Shown: positions 47,706 to 58,225 of the stretch, one piece after another
Layout of the letters: each line of letters opens with the position of its first letter
Position numbering within the stretch: the stretch's first letter is position 1
DNA from: Odiellus spinosus
Lineage: Eukaryota > Arthropoda > Arachnida > Opiliones > Phalangiidae
NCBI GenBank assembly: GCA_963920705.1
Contig: CAWUCO010000074.1
Location: 620,001-684,000 of the forward strand
Direction of reading: 5' to 3'
Length of the DNA: 64,000 nucleotides
Position numbers and translations under genes: made by a program
Notes under the pieces: model-generated
What the model was told of the DNA's origin: nothing
Databases searched by the model: none
What the model saw: the letters and a program-made list of their open reading frames with translations, nothing else

Positions 47706-47898
47706 AGACCACTGATAACATAACAGGTATTAAACCATTTCGGAGAGAAGATGCATGCTTCCCCCCTGGGTATCCCAGTGCATTGAACACCCCATGCTTC
47801 CCCCCTGCTTTCCCCTCTTTGGCTCGGTAGGGCCCCATATCTCCTTCCCCGTATTGACAGTGCTTTGGCTCCGTATAACGCCTCACTTCGAGGGCCCT

Positions 47899-48770
47899 GT
47901 ACCCTCCCCGTATCTCTCCTTCCCCGTATTGACTGTACTTTTTCATTACCATCTTTTGGCCGCCGTCTTTCTTTTTGCGAACGAGCGTAGCGCCATCTGA
48001 AGTATTTTTCAGGCCCCAACTTTTGACCGCCATATTTCTTTTTGCGAACGGAGCGCCATCTTAATGTGTTATTTGTTTATTTCTATTTACGAATTTTTTT
48101 TTTTTTCATTACCATCTTTTGGCCGCCATCTTTCTTTTTGCGAACGAGCGTAGCGCCATCTGAAGTATTTTTCAGGCCCCAACTTTTGACCGCCATCTTT
48201 CTTTTTGCGAACGGAGCGCCATCTTAATGTGTTATTTGTACCCTCCCCGTATCTCTCCTTCCCCGTATTGACTGTACTTTTTCATTACCATCTTTTGGCC
48301 GCCATCTTTCTTTTTGCGAACGAGCGTAGCGCCATCTGAAGTATTTTTCAGGCTCCAACTTTTGACCGCCATCTTTCTTTTTGCGAACGGAGCGCCATCT
48401 TAATGTGTTATTTGTACCCTCCCCGTATCTCTCCTTCCCCGTATTGACTGTACTTTTTCATTACCATCTTTTGGCCGCCATCTTTCTTTTTGCGAACGAG
48501 CGTAGCGCCATCTGAAGTATTTTTCAGGCTCCAACTTTTGACCGCCATCTTTCTTTTTGCGAACGGAGCGCCATCTTAATGTGTTATTTGTTTATTTCTA
48601 TTTACGATTTTTTTTTTTTCATTACCATCTTTTGGCCGCCATCTTTCTTTTTGCGAACGAGCGTAGCGCCATCTGAAGTATTTTTCAGGCCCCAACTTTT
48701 GACCGCCATCTTTCTTTTTGCGAACGGAGCGCCATCTTAATGTGTTATTTGTTTATTTCTATTTACGAAA
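47899..48770. repeat. ~178-bp satellite, 5 copies with inner sub-repeat
   Basis: Each unit contains CCGCCATCTTTCTTTTTGCG twice, with GAGCGTAGCGCCATC in one and GAGCGCCATC in the other, and ends TTAATGTGTTATTTGT. Some unit junctions use CCCTCCCCGTATCTCTCC, others TTTATTTCTATTTACGA, in a mosaic. Frames across it are artefacts. Confidence 0.93.
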
Positions 48771-48797
48771 TTTATTTTTTCGTGTCCGCCACCAAAA

Positions 48798-48852
48798 GGA
48801 TCGTGAGGTTGGTAGCCCACCGCGCTAACCATTCGGCCATAGAAGCATTGGT
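48798..48852 (-). other. tRNA-like head next to the satellite
   Basis: Minus reading TATGGCCGAATGGTTAGCGC has the form of a tRNA D-arm/A box and continues through an anticodon-like GGGCTACCAACCTCACGATCC. The B box is not intact. It likely is the head of a tRNA-derived SINE whose body became the satellite unit. Confidence 0.5.
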
Positions 48853-49570
48853 TATTAGAGCCTTAAAGTTTTATTTAAAGTCCATTTCATGCCCCAGGTC
48901 GGTCAATATTGGTCGGTCAATATTGGGCAAATTCAAGCCCTTGGGGGATGGGAGCAGACTTAAACTTGTAAATTAAAAACTTGTTTTAAAGGAACAAATT
49001 GTTGAAAAAATCTAAACACTAAACCATAAACACGTTTTACTTTAACCAAAAGCATACTTTTAGATTGTACTTTTTTAGCAAAAACCAAGCGTTTTAATAA
49101 TTTAGACAAAAACGTTGTTTGGTGTTATTTTAAACCTCTCTAAATTATGGATTTCGTGTCCGTACCCCCGTTTCGATTCAATGTCATTTCAATGGAAACA
49201 GCTGAAATTTACATTTGCACTTTTTTGTATAGGGTCGTCATTACAGATCAACAGATTTCGGTTGGTATAACTTGTATTTTCGCAAAAAAAATTATGTTTT
49301 TACAATACTTCTATTAATCAGAATGGACAGTGTTCTAGACAGCAGCGGGGGTCACCCAAAAAAGAGGATGAATCCCTCCATAACACTATTCCCATTAAGC
49401 TAATATCAACTTTAAATATTAACCCTCAGCACAATATAAGACTTGTCTATCGCCAATTTAAAAATGCTTTTCGTAAACTTTTGAGCATACAAATATAGGG
49501 GTGATTTACCGATGTTGGCGGAGAAAACAAAAAAACTTGGAAAATTTGCACAAAATTTTTATTTTAAAAA
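48853..49570 (+). other. intron, no gene seen
   Basis: AT-rich with repeated TTGTTTAAA-like phrases; ends in a short A run at the LTR element junction. Confidence 0.45.
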
Positions 49571-49844
49571 TGTTGCATCACTTAACTATTCGATCAAAAA
49601 AATACCACTGAGTTAAAAGTAAGATATTTATTATGCCAATGACATCGTTACTAATTACAATAAAACGCCGCTAGGAAAGAACTGTACTAATTAAATTATG
49701 TTTACCAATTATATAGTGAAATTAATAGGCCAGATAAAAAAATTATACAACAAGAAATTACCCAGTTGATTTTTTAGGTTAGTAATTTTTGAACACCAAA
49801 AAACATCTTCGATTAATTCATTTGTTCGTTTATGGTCGGAAACA
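49571..49844 (-). repeat. BEL/Pao 3' LTR
   Basis: Begins TGTTTCCGACC and ends GATGCAACA on the minus strand, the TG...CA form. Matches 55977-56250 with three substitutions. Confidence 0.97.
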
Positions 49845-49855
49845 TCCTCCCCGCC
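49845..49855 (-). promoter_or_regulatory. polypurine tract
   Basis: GGCGGGGAGGA on minus, immediately upstream of the 3' LTR, where plus-strand priming occurs in LTR elements. Confidence 0.7.
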
Positions 49856-49865
49856 AATGACTTGT

Positions 49866-51185
49866 TCATTTTGGGTTAACTTCCATATTATAAAGCATTT
49901 GAATTGCTCTTCGAAGGATGGTACCGCTGGGAAGACGAAGTGCACATGACCTGACTTTGCCATCTCTTCCTGGAAAGGTTTCCGTAATTCTTCCCATTTG
50001 CCAAACTTGTCTCGGTTGATTTTGGTCTCCAACCAGTACGATGTCTCCCTGTTTGAACTCGACTGGATTCTTAACAGCAGGACTCGCATGTGCAGATCTT
50101 AATTCCATTAGGTAGTTGACTCGCCATCTGCACCAAAATCGATTTAAAAGAATCTGACGATGTTTTAGCCGTCTTGTGAGCTGCTTGTTAGTCAAATTTT
50201 CAGGATTAGCTTTGAAATTTTTGTCTGGTAAGGTCAAAAGTCGTTGGCCGACCAAGAAGTGCGATGGCGTAAGAGGCTCAGGTTCTCCGGCTTCAGTGAA
50301 TGTATGTGTCAAGGGTCTTGAGTTTAGGACAGCCTCGACTTCGGTAATGGTGGTACAGAGTTTTTCGTAATTGAGAGAGGTCTTGCCCAGAGTTCGTTTC
50401 AGACACGTCTTAATGGAGCGGACAAGCCACTCCCAAAATCCGCCCCACCAGGCAGCACGTTCCACAATATAGACCCACTTGATGGCCCTTGATCCAGCAT
50501 AGTCTTTGACTCGGTCTGCTCTTAATGTGTTGAAGACTGCTTTAAGGTCTTTTTCAGACCGTTTAAACGACTTGGCGTTATCGGAATAGATGGTGTGACA
50601 AACTCCCCGCCTTGACAGGAAACGACGAAAAGCCAATAAAAATCTTTCTGCACTGAGGTCGGTTACGATCTCAAGGTGGAGGGCCCGGGTTACTGCGCAA
50701 GTGAAAAGTGCGATGTAGACCTTGCTTGCCTTGTCACTTTTGACATAGAGTGGACCCGCAAAATCCACCCCGGTAATTGCAAAAGGTGGTGCTTCTGTCA
50801 CTCTATCGGCGGGTAACGGTGCTATAACTTGATTGCCTGGTTTCGCTTGGTAACGTCTGCATATATAGCAATGCCCCAGAACCATTTTAACTAGATTGCG
50901 TCCTTGTAGAATCCAGAATTCTTCTCGTAGTTGCGTGATGGTACTATTTAGGCCACCATGCATCGTTCTCCAGTGGCTATCGATTACCAGTAATTCGGAA
51001 AGCCGATGCTTTCCTGGTAGGAGGTAAGGGTGCTTGTTGTGAAAGGTTAGATTTGAAAACTGTAAACGTCCACCCAGTCGTATAAGACCCCCGTCAAGGA
51101 ACGGGCTGTACGGGATAAGCTTGGATGACGACAACAGTGGGCTGTTGTTTTCCAATGACTGTTTCTCTTCTGGGAAAATATCGGT
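49866..51185 (-). pseudogene. BEL/Pao integrase
   Basis: Open from 51155 to the stop at 49866 (429 codons), in frame with ~10 residues upstream up to a stop at 51186. Zinc region H-x-H and CYIC are visible (SHWRTMHGGL, GHCYICRRYQ), then the catalytic core with TGVDFAGPLYVK (first Asp), IYSDNAKSF (second Asp) and WGGFWEWLV near the Glu, and a C-terminal DUF5641-type region GDIVLVGDQN...WQMGRI. Residues of the DDE core appear present. It is out of frame with the upstream gene part, so it could not be made from one polyprotein. Confidence 0.93.
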
Positions 51186-51188
51186 TTA

Positions 51189-51839
51189 AATGGTCTTGAC
51201 CCACTGGAGTTTAGATTCGTTGATCTCTTCGGCTCCCAAAGGACCCTGCATTCGAGTTCGATTTCTGGCGTTATATATGAAACGTAAAATCCAAGCGGTA
51301 ATTCTGAACACTTGGCTGGCGGATTTGTATTTCTCAAGGTTAAGCAGTGGTTCATGGTTCTCAACCACGCAGGTAAGTATGATTTTTGATCGCTTTTCTT
51401 CCAGAACGGCTCCTGACTCTTCTGGTATTTTGAACTTGTTTTAGGCCACGTTTCTCTTTGTTTTAACAGCCAAGCTGGTCCCTTCCACCAGGTTTCATGG
51501 TCGACTAGATCTTTTACTCTGCATCCTCGAGATGGTAAATCCGCAGGGTTTTCGTGACCTGCACAATGGCCCCATCGTACCGGTTCTGTCAGAGACTGAA
51601 TTTCATTAATTCTGTTTTCGACAAACGGTTTCCCTTGCTTCGAGAGTCCTCTGATCCAGTACAGGACGATTTCTGAGTCATACCAACAATGATACTCGGT
51701 AATTTTTACTTCAAAAACTTCCAGACTGTATCTTAGTAACCTGGCGCCTATCAGTGCCGCCATCAACTCTAGCCGAGGGAGCGTCAACTTCTTTAATGGT
51801 GCAACTCGTGTCTTGGACGTAATTATGGATACTCCCTAT
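51189..51839 (-). pseudogene. BEL/Pao RNase H and linker
   Basis: Starts just beyond the inserted element with GVSIITSKTRVAPLKKLTLP and LELMAALIGARLLRYS, then YHCWYDSEIVLYWIRG (RNase H Asp) and GHENPADLPSRG. Around 51366 the frame changes: beyond it the integrase-linked frame (VENHEPLLNLEKYKSA) carries the family similarity and runs into a TAA at 51186. So one indel and one stop break this part. Confidence 0.9.
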
Positions 51840-52505
51840 GGTTTATAGCCAGTAGCGCAGTTTCCCGAAAGCGCATTTCCCAAAAGCGCAGTTCTCCAAA
51901 TCATTTCTCAACCAGAGACGTCCACGAAATACTCGTATACTTGACCCTAATACCTTGAACATAAGACAAAATCTTTCATTGTTAATTTTTAAGTTAATTT
52001 TAAATCTCTTTTTAAAAGAGTTCGGTACATAATGTCGAAAATCATAATCTCGAATGACAGATTAAGTACCTACACTACCGTAATCTAACCTAACCTTACC
52101 TATGCTATTTAACCTTACCTAAAATATTTTTGTAAATTTTCAGCATTAAACGTCCAAAAACTGAGCCCGCAATTATAAGATAATGAGTTTATACGAATGA
52201 CAGATTAAATAGCCTAACCTACACTACCGTAATCTAACCTAACCTTACCTATGCTATTTAACCTTACCTAAAATATTTTTGTAAATTTTTAGCATTAGAC
52301 GGCCAAAAACTGAGCCCGCAATTATAAGAAAATGAGTTTATATGAAAAAACCCTTTTGGAAATGCGCAAATGAGAACTGCTCTTTTGGCAACCGCGCTTT
52401 TGGGAAACTGCTCTTTTGGCAAAACTGCGCTTTTGAGAAACCGCTCTTATGGGAGTGCGCAAACGGAAACGGCTCTTTTGGCAACTGCGCTTATGGCTAC
52501 ATACC
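51840..52505. mobile_element. element C inserted in the BEL RT
   Basis: 666 bp. Ends GGTTTATAGCCAGTAGCGC and (minus) GGTATGTAGCCATAAGCGC, with near-duplication ACTCCCTAT / ACTCCGAT outside. Both ends carry arrays of GCGCTTTTGGGAAACTGC-type phrases in inverted order, and the middle holds a ~143-bp tandem duplication (about 52053-52195, 52196-52343) with CCTAACCTTACC. Same architecture and end motif as element A. Being younger than the BEL copy, it is the most recent event here. Confidence 0.85.
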
Positions 52506-54157
52506 ACTCCGATAGCCCCTGTAACTGTTTTGTAACGTAAGTATGTCACCGCGCCATATGCGTTCTGACTGGCGTCGCAGAAAATGTGTATCTCTGTATG
52601 GACTGGCTGATCTTCATTGGGTGTAAAATAGCACCTTGGGATTGCAATTCGGGGAATCATGGCGATATCTTGACACCATATGTCCCATGCTGATTGTAGG
52701 TCATCGGGTAGCTTCTCATCCCAATCAATTTCAAGGATCCATAATTTTTGGAATAAGCACTTGACGCTTATGAGGACTGGTGATAGTAGTCCAATAGGGT
52801 CGAAGATTCTGGATATGGCTTGGAGAACCCCTCTTTTGGTGTCTTTCTTGACCAATAGAAATTCCAGTAGGTCGGATACCTCAAAGTGAAAAAGGTCGTG
52901 TTGGGGTTTCCACGATATACCCAAAACCTTGAGTGTTCTTGTTCGACCATCTTGGTCTGTCAGTGATTCTTGTGGCGGGTTTTCTGCGCTCCATATCTGC
53001 AACAGCTCTGTGGAATTTGTTACCCATTTTCTCAAGTTCATCTTAGCCGCTTTCAGGATGAAGGTCGACTCTTTGTATATTTTATATGCAGCTGCTACCG
53101 TTTCTTCTCCGCTTACAAAGTCATCTACGTATAATTGTTTTAAAAGTAGCGCGCAAACTTCAGGAAACTCGTCTTTAAATTTTTCAAAGTGATATTTTAA
53201 AGTGGCGGTTAGTAAGAATGGACTGGCGGTTACTCCAAAAAGTACTCTGGTCATGCGAAGATGCACAAACTTGGGCTTCTCATTGGTTTGCGGTAGTTTT
53301 TGTATCCATAGGAATCGTACGAAGTTCCGATCTTCTGGGTCTAGTGATATTTGGAGAAAGGATTGTTCGACGTCTGCCATCAATGCAATGCGATGTCTCC
53401 TAAACTGAAGCAAAATGACTAGTAAGTCCGGGTTTAAATTTGGACCAGGCATGAGACAGTCGTTTAACGATGGCGCTCCTTTCTCATTTGACGATGCTTC
53501 ATGTACGACTCTTATCTTGGTAGTCATTTTTTGTTCTCGCAAGACCGCGAAGTGTGGAATATAAAATGCTTGGCCTTCCTCCATATTTATTTCATTTTCT
53601 GGAACTCGCTCTATTATTCCCTTGACTTGGTACTCCGTAATGACATCTTTATATCTTTGGTATAGATTGTTATCTTGATGAAAACGTTTTATTAATCCGT
53701 ACATTCTCCTGGTAGCGACCGGAAGGTTGTCTTTTAGTACTGGATGACTGCTTTTCCAAGGTAACCGGACTTGATAGCGACCTTCCTTAACTTGAATGGT
53801 AGATCGGTGCTTCTCAATTATTTCGCAGTCAGACATGGAAAACTGTTCCTCTTTTTGTATCCCAAGCGATTCTAAATCCCAGAGCTGGCGTAAGCAGGTG
53901 GATATGTTTTGTTCTTCAACGGCTGATAACATGATGGTCGTTGATCGGACTGCGACATTAACCGATACTGGAACCGGGCCTTGTAAGGACCAGCCAAAGA
54001 TACTCTTGACGGTAGCAAGCGAACCTCCAAGTCTCACGATGTCTCCCGGAACCATGGACCAGTAATGATCTGCGCCAATAAGTACACCCAACTCGGTGGG
54101 TGCTGCCATGCCATTAACTTCTAATTGATCGGTGATAACTATACCTCGTTCCTCCAA
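52506..54157 (-). pseudogene. BEL/Pao reverse transcriptase
   Basis: Frame open from 54157. It has the peptidase-RT junction motif TELGVLIGADHYWSMV, RT blocks VVHEASSNEKGAPSLNDCLM, RIALMADVEQSFLQI (first catalytic Asp), RVLFGVTASPFLL and KQLYVDDFVSG (YVDD catalytic box), and IFCDASQNAYGAVTYL, the start of RNase H. The natural frame is cut at 52506 by element C, whose sequence then supplies ~60 foreign C-terminal codons. Confidence 0.95.
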
Positions 54158-54175
54158 CTGGCGTCTGATATTGGT

Positions 54176-54553
54176 TCACGGAACGCTGACAAGCGCGCCG
54201 CAAATAGTCGGGACTTCCAAGACTTCGAACTTGTCACAATTTCCAGGGTTCAGTAAGCTTCTTAACGTAATTTGAACTCTTCGCTGCTTGTGTAAAACTC
54301 CGTCTTTCGTACCGAAAGAATTGATCATGACTGTATCTTCTGCAATGACCGGTAAATCCAATTTTCTTGACAAGTCTTCCCGTACGAAGGACTGTTGAGC
54401 CCCGTTATCAAGAAGACATCTTACTAGAGCATGATCAGCTTGATTCTCGATTCGAGCCATTATGGTTTGTAGGAAGACTTGCTCGTAGTGTGATGCAACT
54501 GGGGGCAAAACAGTCATCTGTATTGCTGTGGTTTTGATTATCCCAAGTTCGGA
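54176..54553 (-). pseudogene. BEL/Pao aspartic protease region
   Basis: DUF1758-type protease: CLLDNGAQQSFVREDLSRKL where the usual Asp-Ser/Thr-Gly is D-N-G, followed by SFGTKDG and ending at a TGA (54176-54178). It is in the same frame as gag upstream and RT downstream; a TAA at 54554-54556 and this TGA are the only barriers. D-N-G-A is common in this family. Confidence 0.88.
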
Positions 54554-55852
54554 TTAATTTTGTACTCGTTTCTCCTCTGAAGATTCATTCTTGCAAATTG
54601 ACGTGTGATGTCTTTTGCCGCAGATGTGGCATTTAGATCCAGATTTACAGAGACGTGCCATGTGACCAGCACCGAGACAATTGAAGCATCTCTCTTGCTT
54701 CATGATAGCGCTCATCTTTTCTTCAAGGGAGCTTGACTTGCATGCTTCGGGCGTATGACTGGGGCTTTGACAATAGATACAAACTTGGGAGACTGTGGTA
54801 CTTAAGGCGGCTGCTGTCGTTGGTCTTCTAGGATATCTTTTCTCAAATTGATTATTCAAAGTTGACCGATTTCTTACAATGTGATTATCTGGACGTCTTT
54901 CAGGGTAAGTCTCTTCAGTCTTGCAGACCACCGTTCTCTCTCGACTTTCTACTTCTCTCCGGAGGTGTTCAAGTAGAGAGGATACATCCCAATCATCCTC
55001 GTTATTCAACTTCTTCGTGTACTCCAGCTGTATATCGGATGGTATCACGCTCATAAGAATGGAGTATAGCATACTGCAGAAGGTTATGTTTACTCCAAGT
55101 GACTCGAGGCTCTTTATTTGGGTGTCACAAACGTCAGACATCTGGCGAAGTCCTTGAACGTCGCTGGACCTCTTAACGGATTGTAGATGCGTTAGTTTTT
55201 GCATGTGTCTCTGCATGGCTACCGTTTTTCTACCAAATCGGTTCTTCAGTATTTGAATAGCTTTCTCGTAGTTTTCAGAGGTCATAGTAAGACCAGATAT
55301 GGCGCTGGCGGCAATTCCCTGCATATAGGACCTCAGATAATTGAATTTCTCGATCTTCGCCAGGGTCTCGTTCTCATGAATGGTGGTCTTGAATTGACCC
55401 CAAAATCTCTGCCATTGTGTCACTTCTCCGGAAAAGGTTTGAATCGTCAGACGGGGCAATTTTACTTGAACTCTTGGTACCCCTTGCTCTCTTAATGATC
55501 CATCTCGAGCGTAGTGATCGCTTAACACAGCAGAGTTCGCTTCTTCTTTACCGGCAAGTCTTCTTCGTATCTTGCCCTTGATACCAATTATCTCCTCACC
55601 ATACTGCTCGACGACTTGTGTCTCCTCAGTAATTTCGTCTTCGTCGTCCTCTATTAGGTTTAGAATTTGGTCATCCAACTCGTTAAGTCTCCTATTCTTG
55701 TCATCAAGCTGCTCGATAAGTTGCTCGGCTTCTCCTTGGTCAAATTCCTCCTCGTCGAGTAGTTCTTTTAACTTGTTAATAGTCTTGGTTATCATGGTAC
55801 GTAGGGCTCCTCGTATCTTCTTCAATTTATCCATCCCGTTTACCAGTGGCAT
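54554..55852 (-). CDS. BEL/Pao gag (DUF1759 + zinc knuckles)
   Basis: 432 codons starting MPLVNGMDKLKKIRGALRTM. N-terminal third is a Glu/Asp-rich coiled-coil (ELLDEEEFDQGEAEQLIEQL), middle is DUF1759 (QTFSGEVTQWQRFWGQFKTT), C-terminus has three Cys-rich knuckles: CIYCQSPSHTPEAC, CFNCLGAGHMARLC and CHICGKRHHTSIC. Gag packages element RNA into particles. The frame is intact here and ends at a TAA where the family normally continues into protease, so this stop may be a mutation. Confidence 0.93.
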   Translation of the reverse strand: MPLVNGMDKLKKIRGALRTMITKTINKLKELLDEEEFDQGEAEQLIEQLDDKNRRLNELDDQILNLIEDDEDEITEETQVVEQYGEEIIGIKGKIRRRLAGKEEANSAVLSDHYARDGSLREQGVPRVQVKLPRLTIQTFSGEVTQWQRFWGQFKTTIHENETLAKIEKFNYLRSYMQGIAASAISGLTMTSENYEKAIQILKNRFGRKTVAMQRHMQKLTHLQSVKRSSDVQGLRQMSDVCDTQIKSLESLGVNITFCSMLYSILMSVIPSDIQLEYTKKLNNEDDWDVSSLLEHLRREVESRERTVVCKTEETYPERRPDNHIVRNRSTLNNQFEKRYPRRPTTAAALSTTVSQVCIYCQSPSHTPEACKSSSLEEKMSAIMKQERCFNCLGAGHMARLCKSGSKCHICGKRHHTSICKNESSEEKRVQN

Positions 55853-55953
55853 TTAACTTGAACCGACTTCGCGTAGCAATGTTGTACTGCTCTGGACAAC
55901 TAACTTAACTACGCGACTTTGGTGATCACAAACTATTTCGCTTACTCAAGTTT

Positions 55954-55971
55954 TCCCGGGTTTCGGCACCA
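55954..55971 (-). promoter_or_regulatory. primer-binding-like site
   Basis: TGGTGCCGAAACCCGGGA on minus, five bases inside the 5' LTR. The T-G-G start and position fit a tRNA primer site; which tRNA was not determined. Confidence 0.7.
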
Positions 55972-55976
55972 AGAAA

Positions 55977-56250
55977 TGTTGCATCACTTAACTATTCGAT
56001 CAAAAAAATACCACTGAGTTAAAAGTAAGATATTTATTATGCCAATGACATCGTTACTAATTACAATAAAACGTCGCTAGGAAAGAACTGTACTAATTAA
56101 ATTATGTTTACCAATTATATAGTGAAATTAATAGGCCAGATAAAAAAATTATACAACAAGAAATTACCCGGTTGATTTTTTAGGTTAATAATTTTTGAAC
56201 ACCAAAAAACATCTTCGATTAATTCATTTGTTCGTTTATGGTCGGAAACA
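55977..56250 (-). repeat. BEL/Pao 5' LTR
   Basis: 274-bp direct copy of 49571-49844. Differences seen: C/T in AAACGTCGC, G/A in TTACCCGG, A/G in GTTAATAAT. Confidence 0.97.
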
Positions 56251-56253
56251 AAA

Positions 56254-56257
<4 letters not shown>

Positions 56258-56287
<30 letters not shown>
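56258..56287. repeat. (AT)n microsatellite
   Basis: About 15 AT units immediately after the LTR element. Confidence 0.95.
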
Positions 56288-56291
<4 letters not shown>

Positions 56292-56329
56292 CAGAAAAAT
56301 ATATACAAAAAAAAGGCCCCTATGGACAC

Positions 56330-57000
56330 GTCGCGGAGCACAGGATTGTCCGCGCTCCCTCCATTAACTCCCACTCCTGAGCCTCGAATAAGGCGCGGGC
56401 GTCATGGGACATCGGGGGGGGGGGGGGAGTCATGGGACATCGGGGGGGGGGGCGTCTGCCGCCACCAAACGGCCAACTCTTCGAGTTCGGCGAGCACCCT
56501 GATTTAAAAAAATGGTATTTTAAATTGTGGTAAAAAGAATTAAAATCTAAGTTAAGACGTACCGACTCCCGTAACAATCGGGCAAGTGCAAGCGTGGGGG
56601 CCAGGTGCCTAACCACGACCGCCCGCACTTGCTCAAGCGCCGAGGCCGGGCGTCCGCCGTAAGTTTCCTCGAACCACTCCGCCAGGCGGTGGTAATGGGC
56701 CAGGATACTAGAAAATACAAAAAATTATTATAGTTTGGGTTATGTTTCCACCTGAAAAAATCAGAATACGTACATGGTGGCGTACGCGTTAGGTGTCTCC
56801 CCGGCCAGCCGGCGCCATGGTGCCTCGTGTCCGCCCTCGGCCGAGCAACCGGCCTGGTGGTCGGGGCGCTCAATGACCGGTGGCCGGGGTGCGGCGTCCT
56901 CCCGGACAGCTCCCCACGGGACACCGTCGGGCGAGGCCCTAGGCGAGTGAGCCGAGCCGCTGGGGAGGACGGCGCCGACATCGGTTCTTGCTTTATCCAG
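56330..57000 (-). other. GC-rich island with intron-containing gene-like frames
   Basis: Composition jumps to high GC. On minus, exon a 57000-56774 (acceptor CCTTTTTTAG) reads LDKARTDVGAVLPSGSAHSP and later APWRRLAGETPNAYA; exon b 56707-56563 (acceptor GTATTTTCTAG, donor GTACGT) reads ILAHYHRLAEWFEETYGGRP then ALEQVRAVVVRHLAPTLALA. Phases 2/1 join them as ATI|ILAHYH. A further acceptor AAATCAG at 56499 precedes a piece with poly-G runs of uncertain length where no frame holds. I do not recognise the protein; no start codon was located. Could be a nested host gene, a transposon gene, or a decayed capture. Confidence 0.4.
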
Positions 57001-58225
57001 CTAAAAAAGGGGGAAATCAACAAAATTTTTAAACTAACCTCATTTTATGTTAAGTTATCCACCACCGATATTAAAGATATGCGGGATTTTACGCTAAGTT
57101 ATCTTCAAGAATTACAACATGTTACGCGACGCTAGAACTAAAAATAATTTTAACTTACATCTTAAACCCCCCGCTAGAATTAAAAAAGCTAAACCTCAGC
57201 TAAAACTAAAACCGCGGAAACTGAATCTGACCAAACTAAACCTCGTCTAAAATTACACCAAGATTTTAAACAATATTTAAGAAATACGCTAAGTTATTTT
57301 CCCCAAGGTTAAAGAAATACCTCATTTTATGGTGAGTTATCCTCCACCAATATTGAAGATATACGTTAAATTTAAAAGAAATGCGGGATTTTACGATAAG
57401 TTATCTTAAAGAAATACACCAAGTTACGCTAAGCTTATGCCCCGACTTAGGACAAGTTATTTTATAGAGCAAAAAAATGATTACGATACATCAAGAAAGC
57501 TGTTCATCGTTATCGGTTGCAGATTTGAAGTCGAAAGATACTCCAAGCACCGAAATCCGCGCTTTTTAAGTAAAAATTGTCAGAGGTAGGGGTCGAATTT
57601 CCTCCCCTTTTGACCAGGGACAATGAGATCCAAACCAATGGCTAATAGTGAGGGATCGGGTTAAGCTTAGACCACATCCCACCATTTTTAATAACCCCAA
57701 GCGCTGAAACATTTTTCTTCCCCGAAATCGTACCCCTCACCCCGCGTGTGGAAGCCCCACGTTTCGATTTTGACGAGAAAATTAGCTGTCATCAAACCAC
57801 ATGTATTGGAACCTTGGTATTTACCACCTACAGTCGGCTGCTCCCTTTCATTTTTAACCCCTTAGAATTCAAAAGTTTTTACGGTTTTCCAAACGTCACT
57901 GGTGGAACGAGAGGGTTTTATTTTAAAAGCACTTCCAGTAGATGGTTCCCTCGTTTTTATTCAAAAGAATTGACCCCTCTAAATTCCGTTTGGTATTACC
58001 CGTTTTTGTGTCCTAAGATAGATTTTTCGAGAATGTTGTTTTTCTTAAACGTTCCGTTTCTACGACGGAATATTTCCCGCCAATATTCCCCAATTTTCCC
58101 GCCAAAAAACTAGCCCCGCTTCCTATAGCCAAAAAAAAATAGTATATCGGACATATCACTAATGAGGTTGAAATTATTTTCTGGTTAATAAATGTTTTCT
58201 AAACCGTATATTCTGCAAGTGGTGT
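57001..58225. other. ACGCTAAGTTATC-rich region, no gene supported
   Basis: 57030-57440 has scattered copies of TTTTACGCTAAGTTATC and CTAAAACTAAAAC. The 121-codon frame at 57748-58113 is Phe/Ser-rich with no motif and is not called. Confidence 0.45.

Larger units (their letters stand above)
49571..56250 (-). mobile_element. BEL/Pao LTR retrotransposon, minus strand
   Basis: 6.7-kb element with two 274-bp direct LTRs, a primer-binding-like site, a polypurine tract and gag-PR-RT-RNase H-integrase in BEL/Pao order. The reading direction is opposite to the ABCB gene. The LTRs differ at only about three positions, so insertion is recent, yet the internal part has two stops in the gag-PR-RT frame, a later frameshift and stop, and a 666-bp DNA element. 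Five A residues lie on each side, compatible with a target duplication but in a homopolymer. Confidence 0.95.

Noticed and set aside
47680-48033. Overlapping open frames on both strands near the satellite
   Set aside because: They cover a MITE end and satellite units; no motif and frames shift between units.
57748-58113. 121-codon plus-strand frame
   Set aside because: Phe/Ser/Arg-rich low-complexity peptide with no domain, in a repeat-rich patch.
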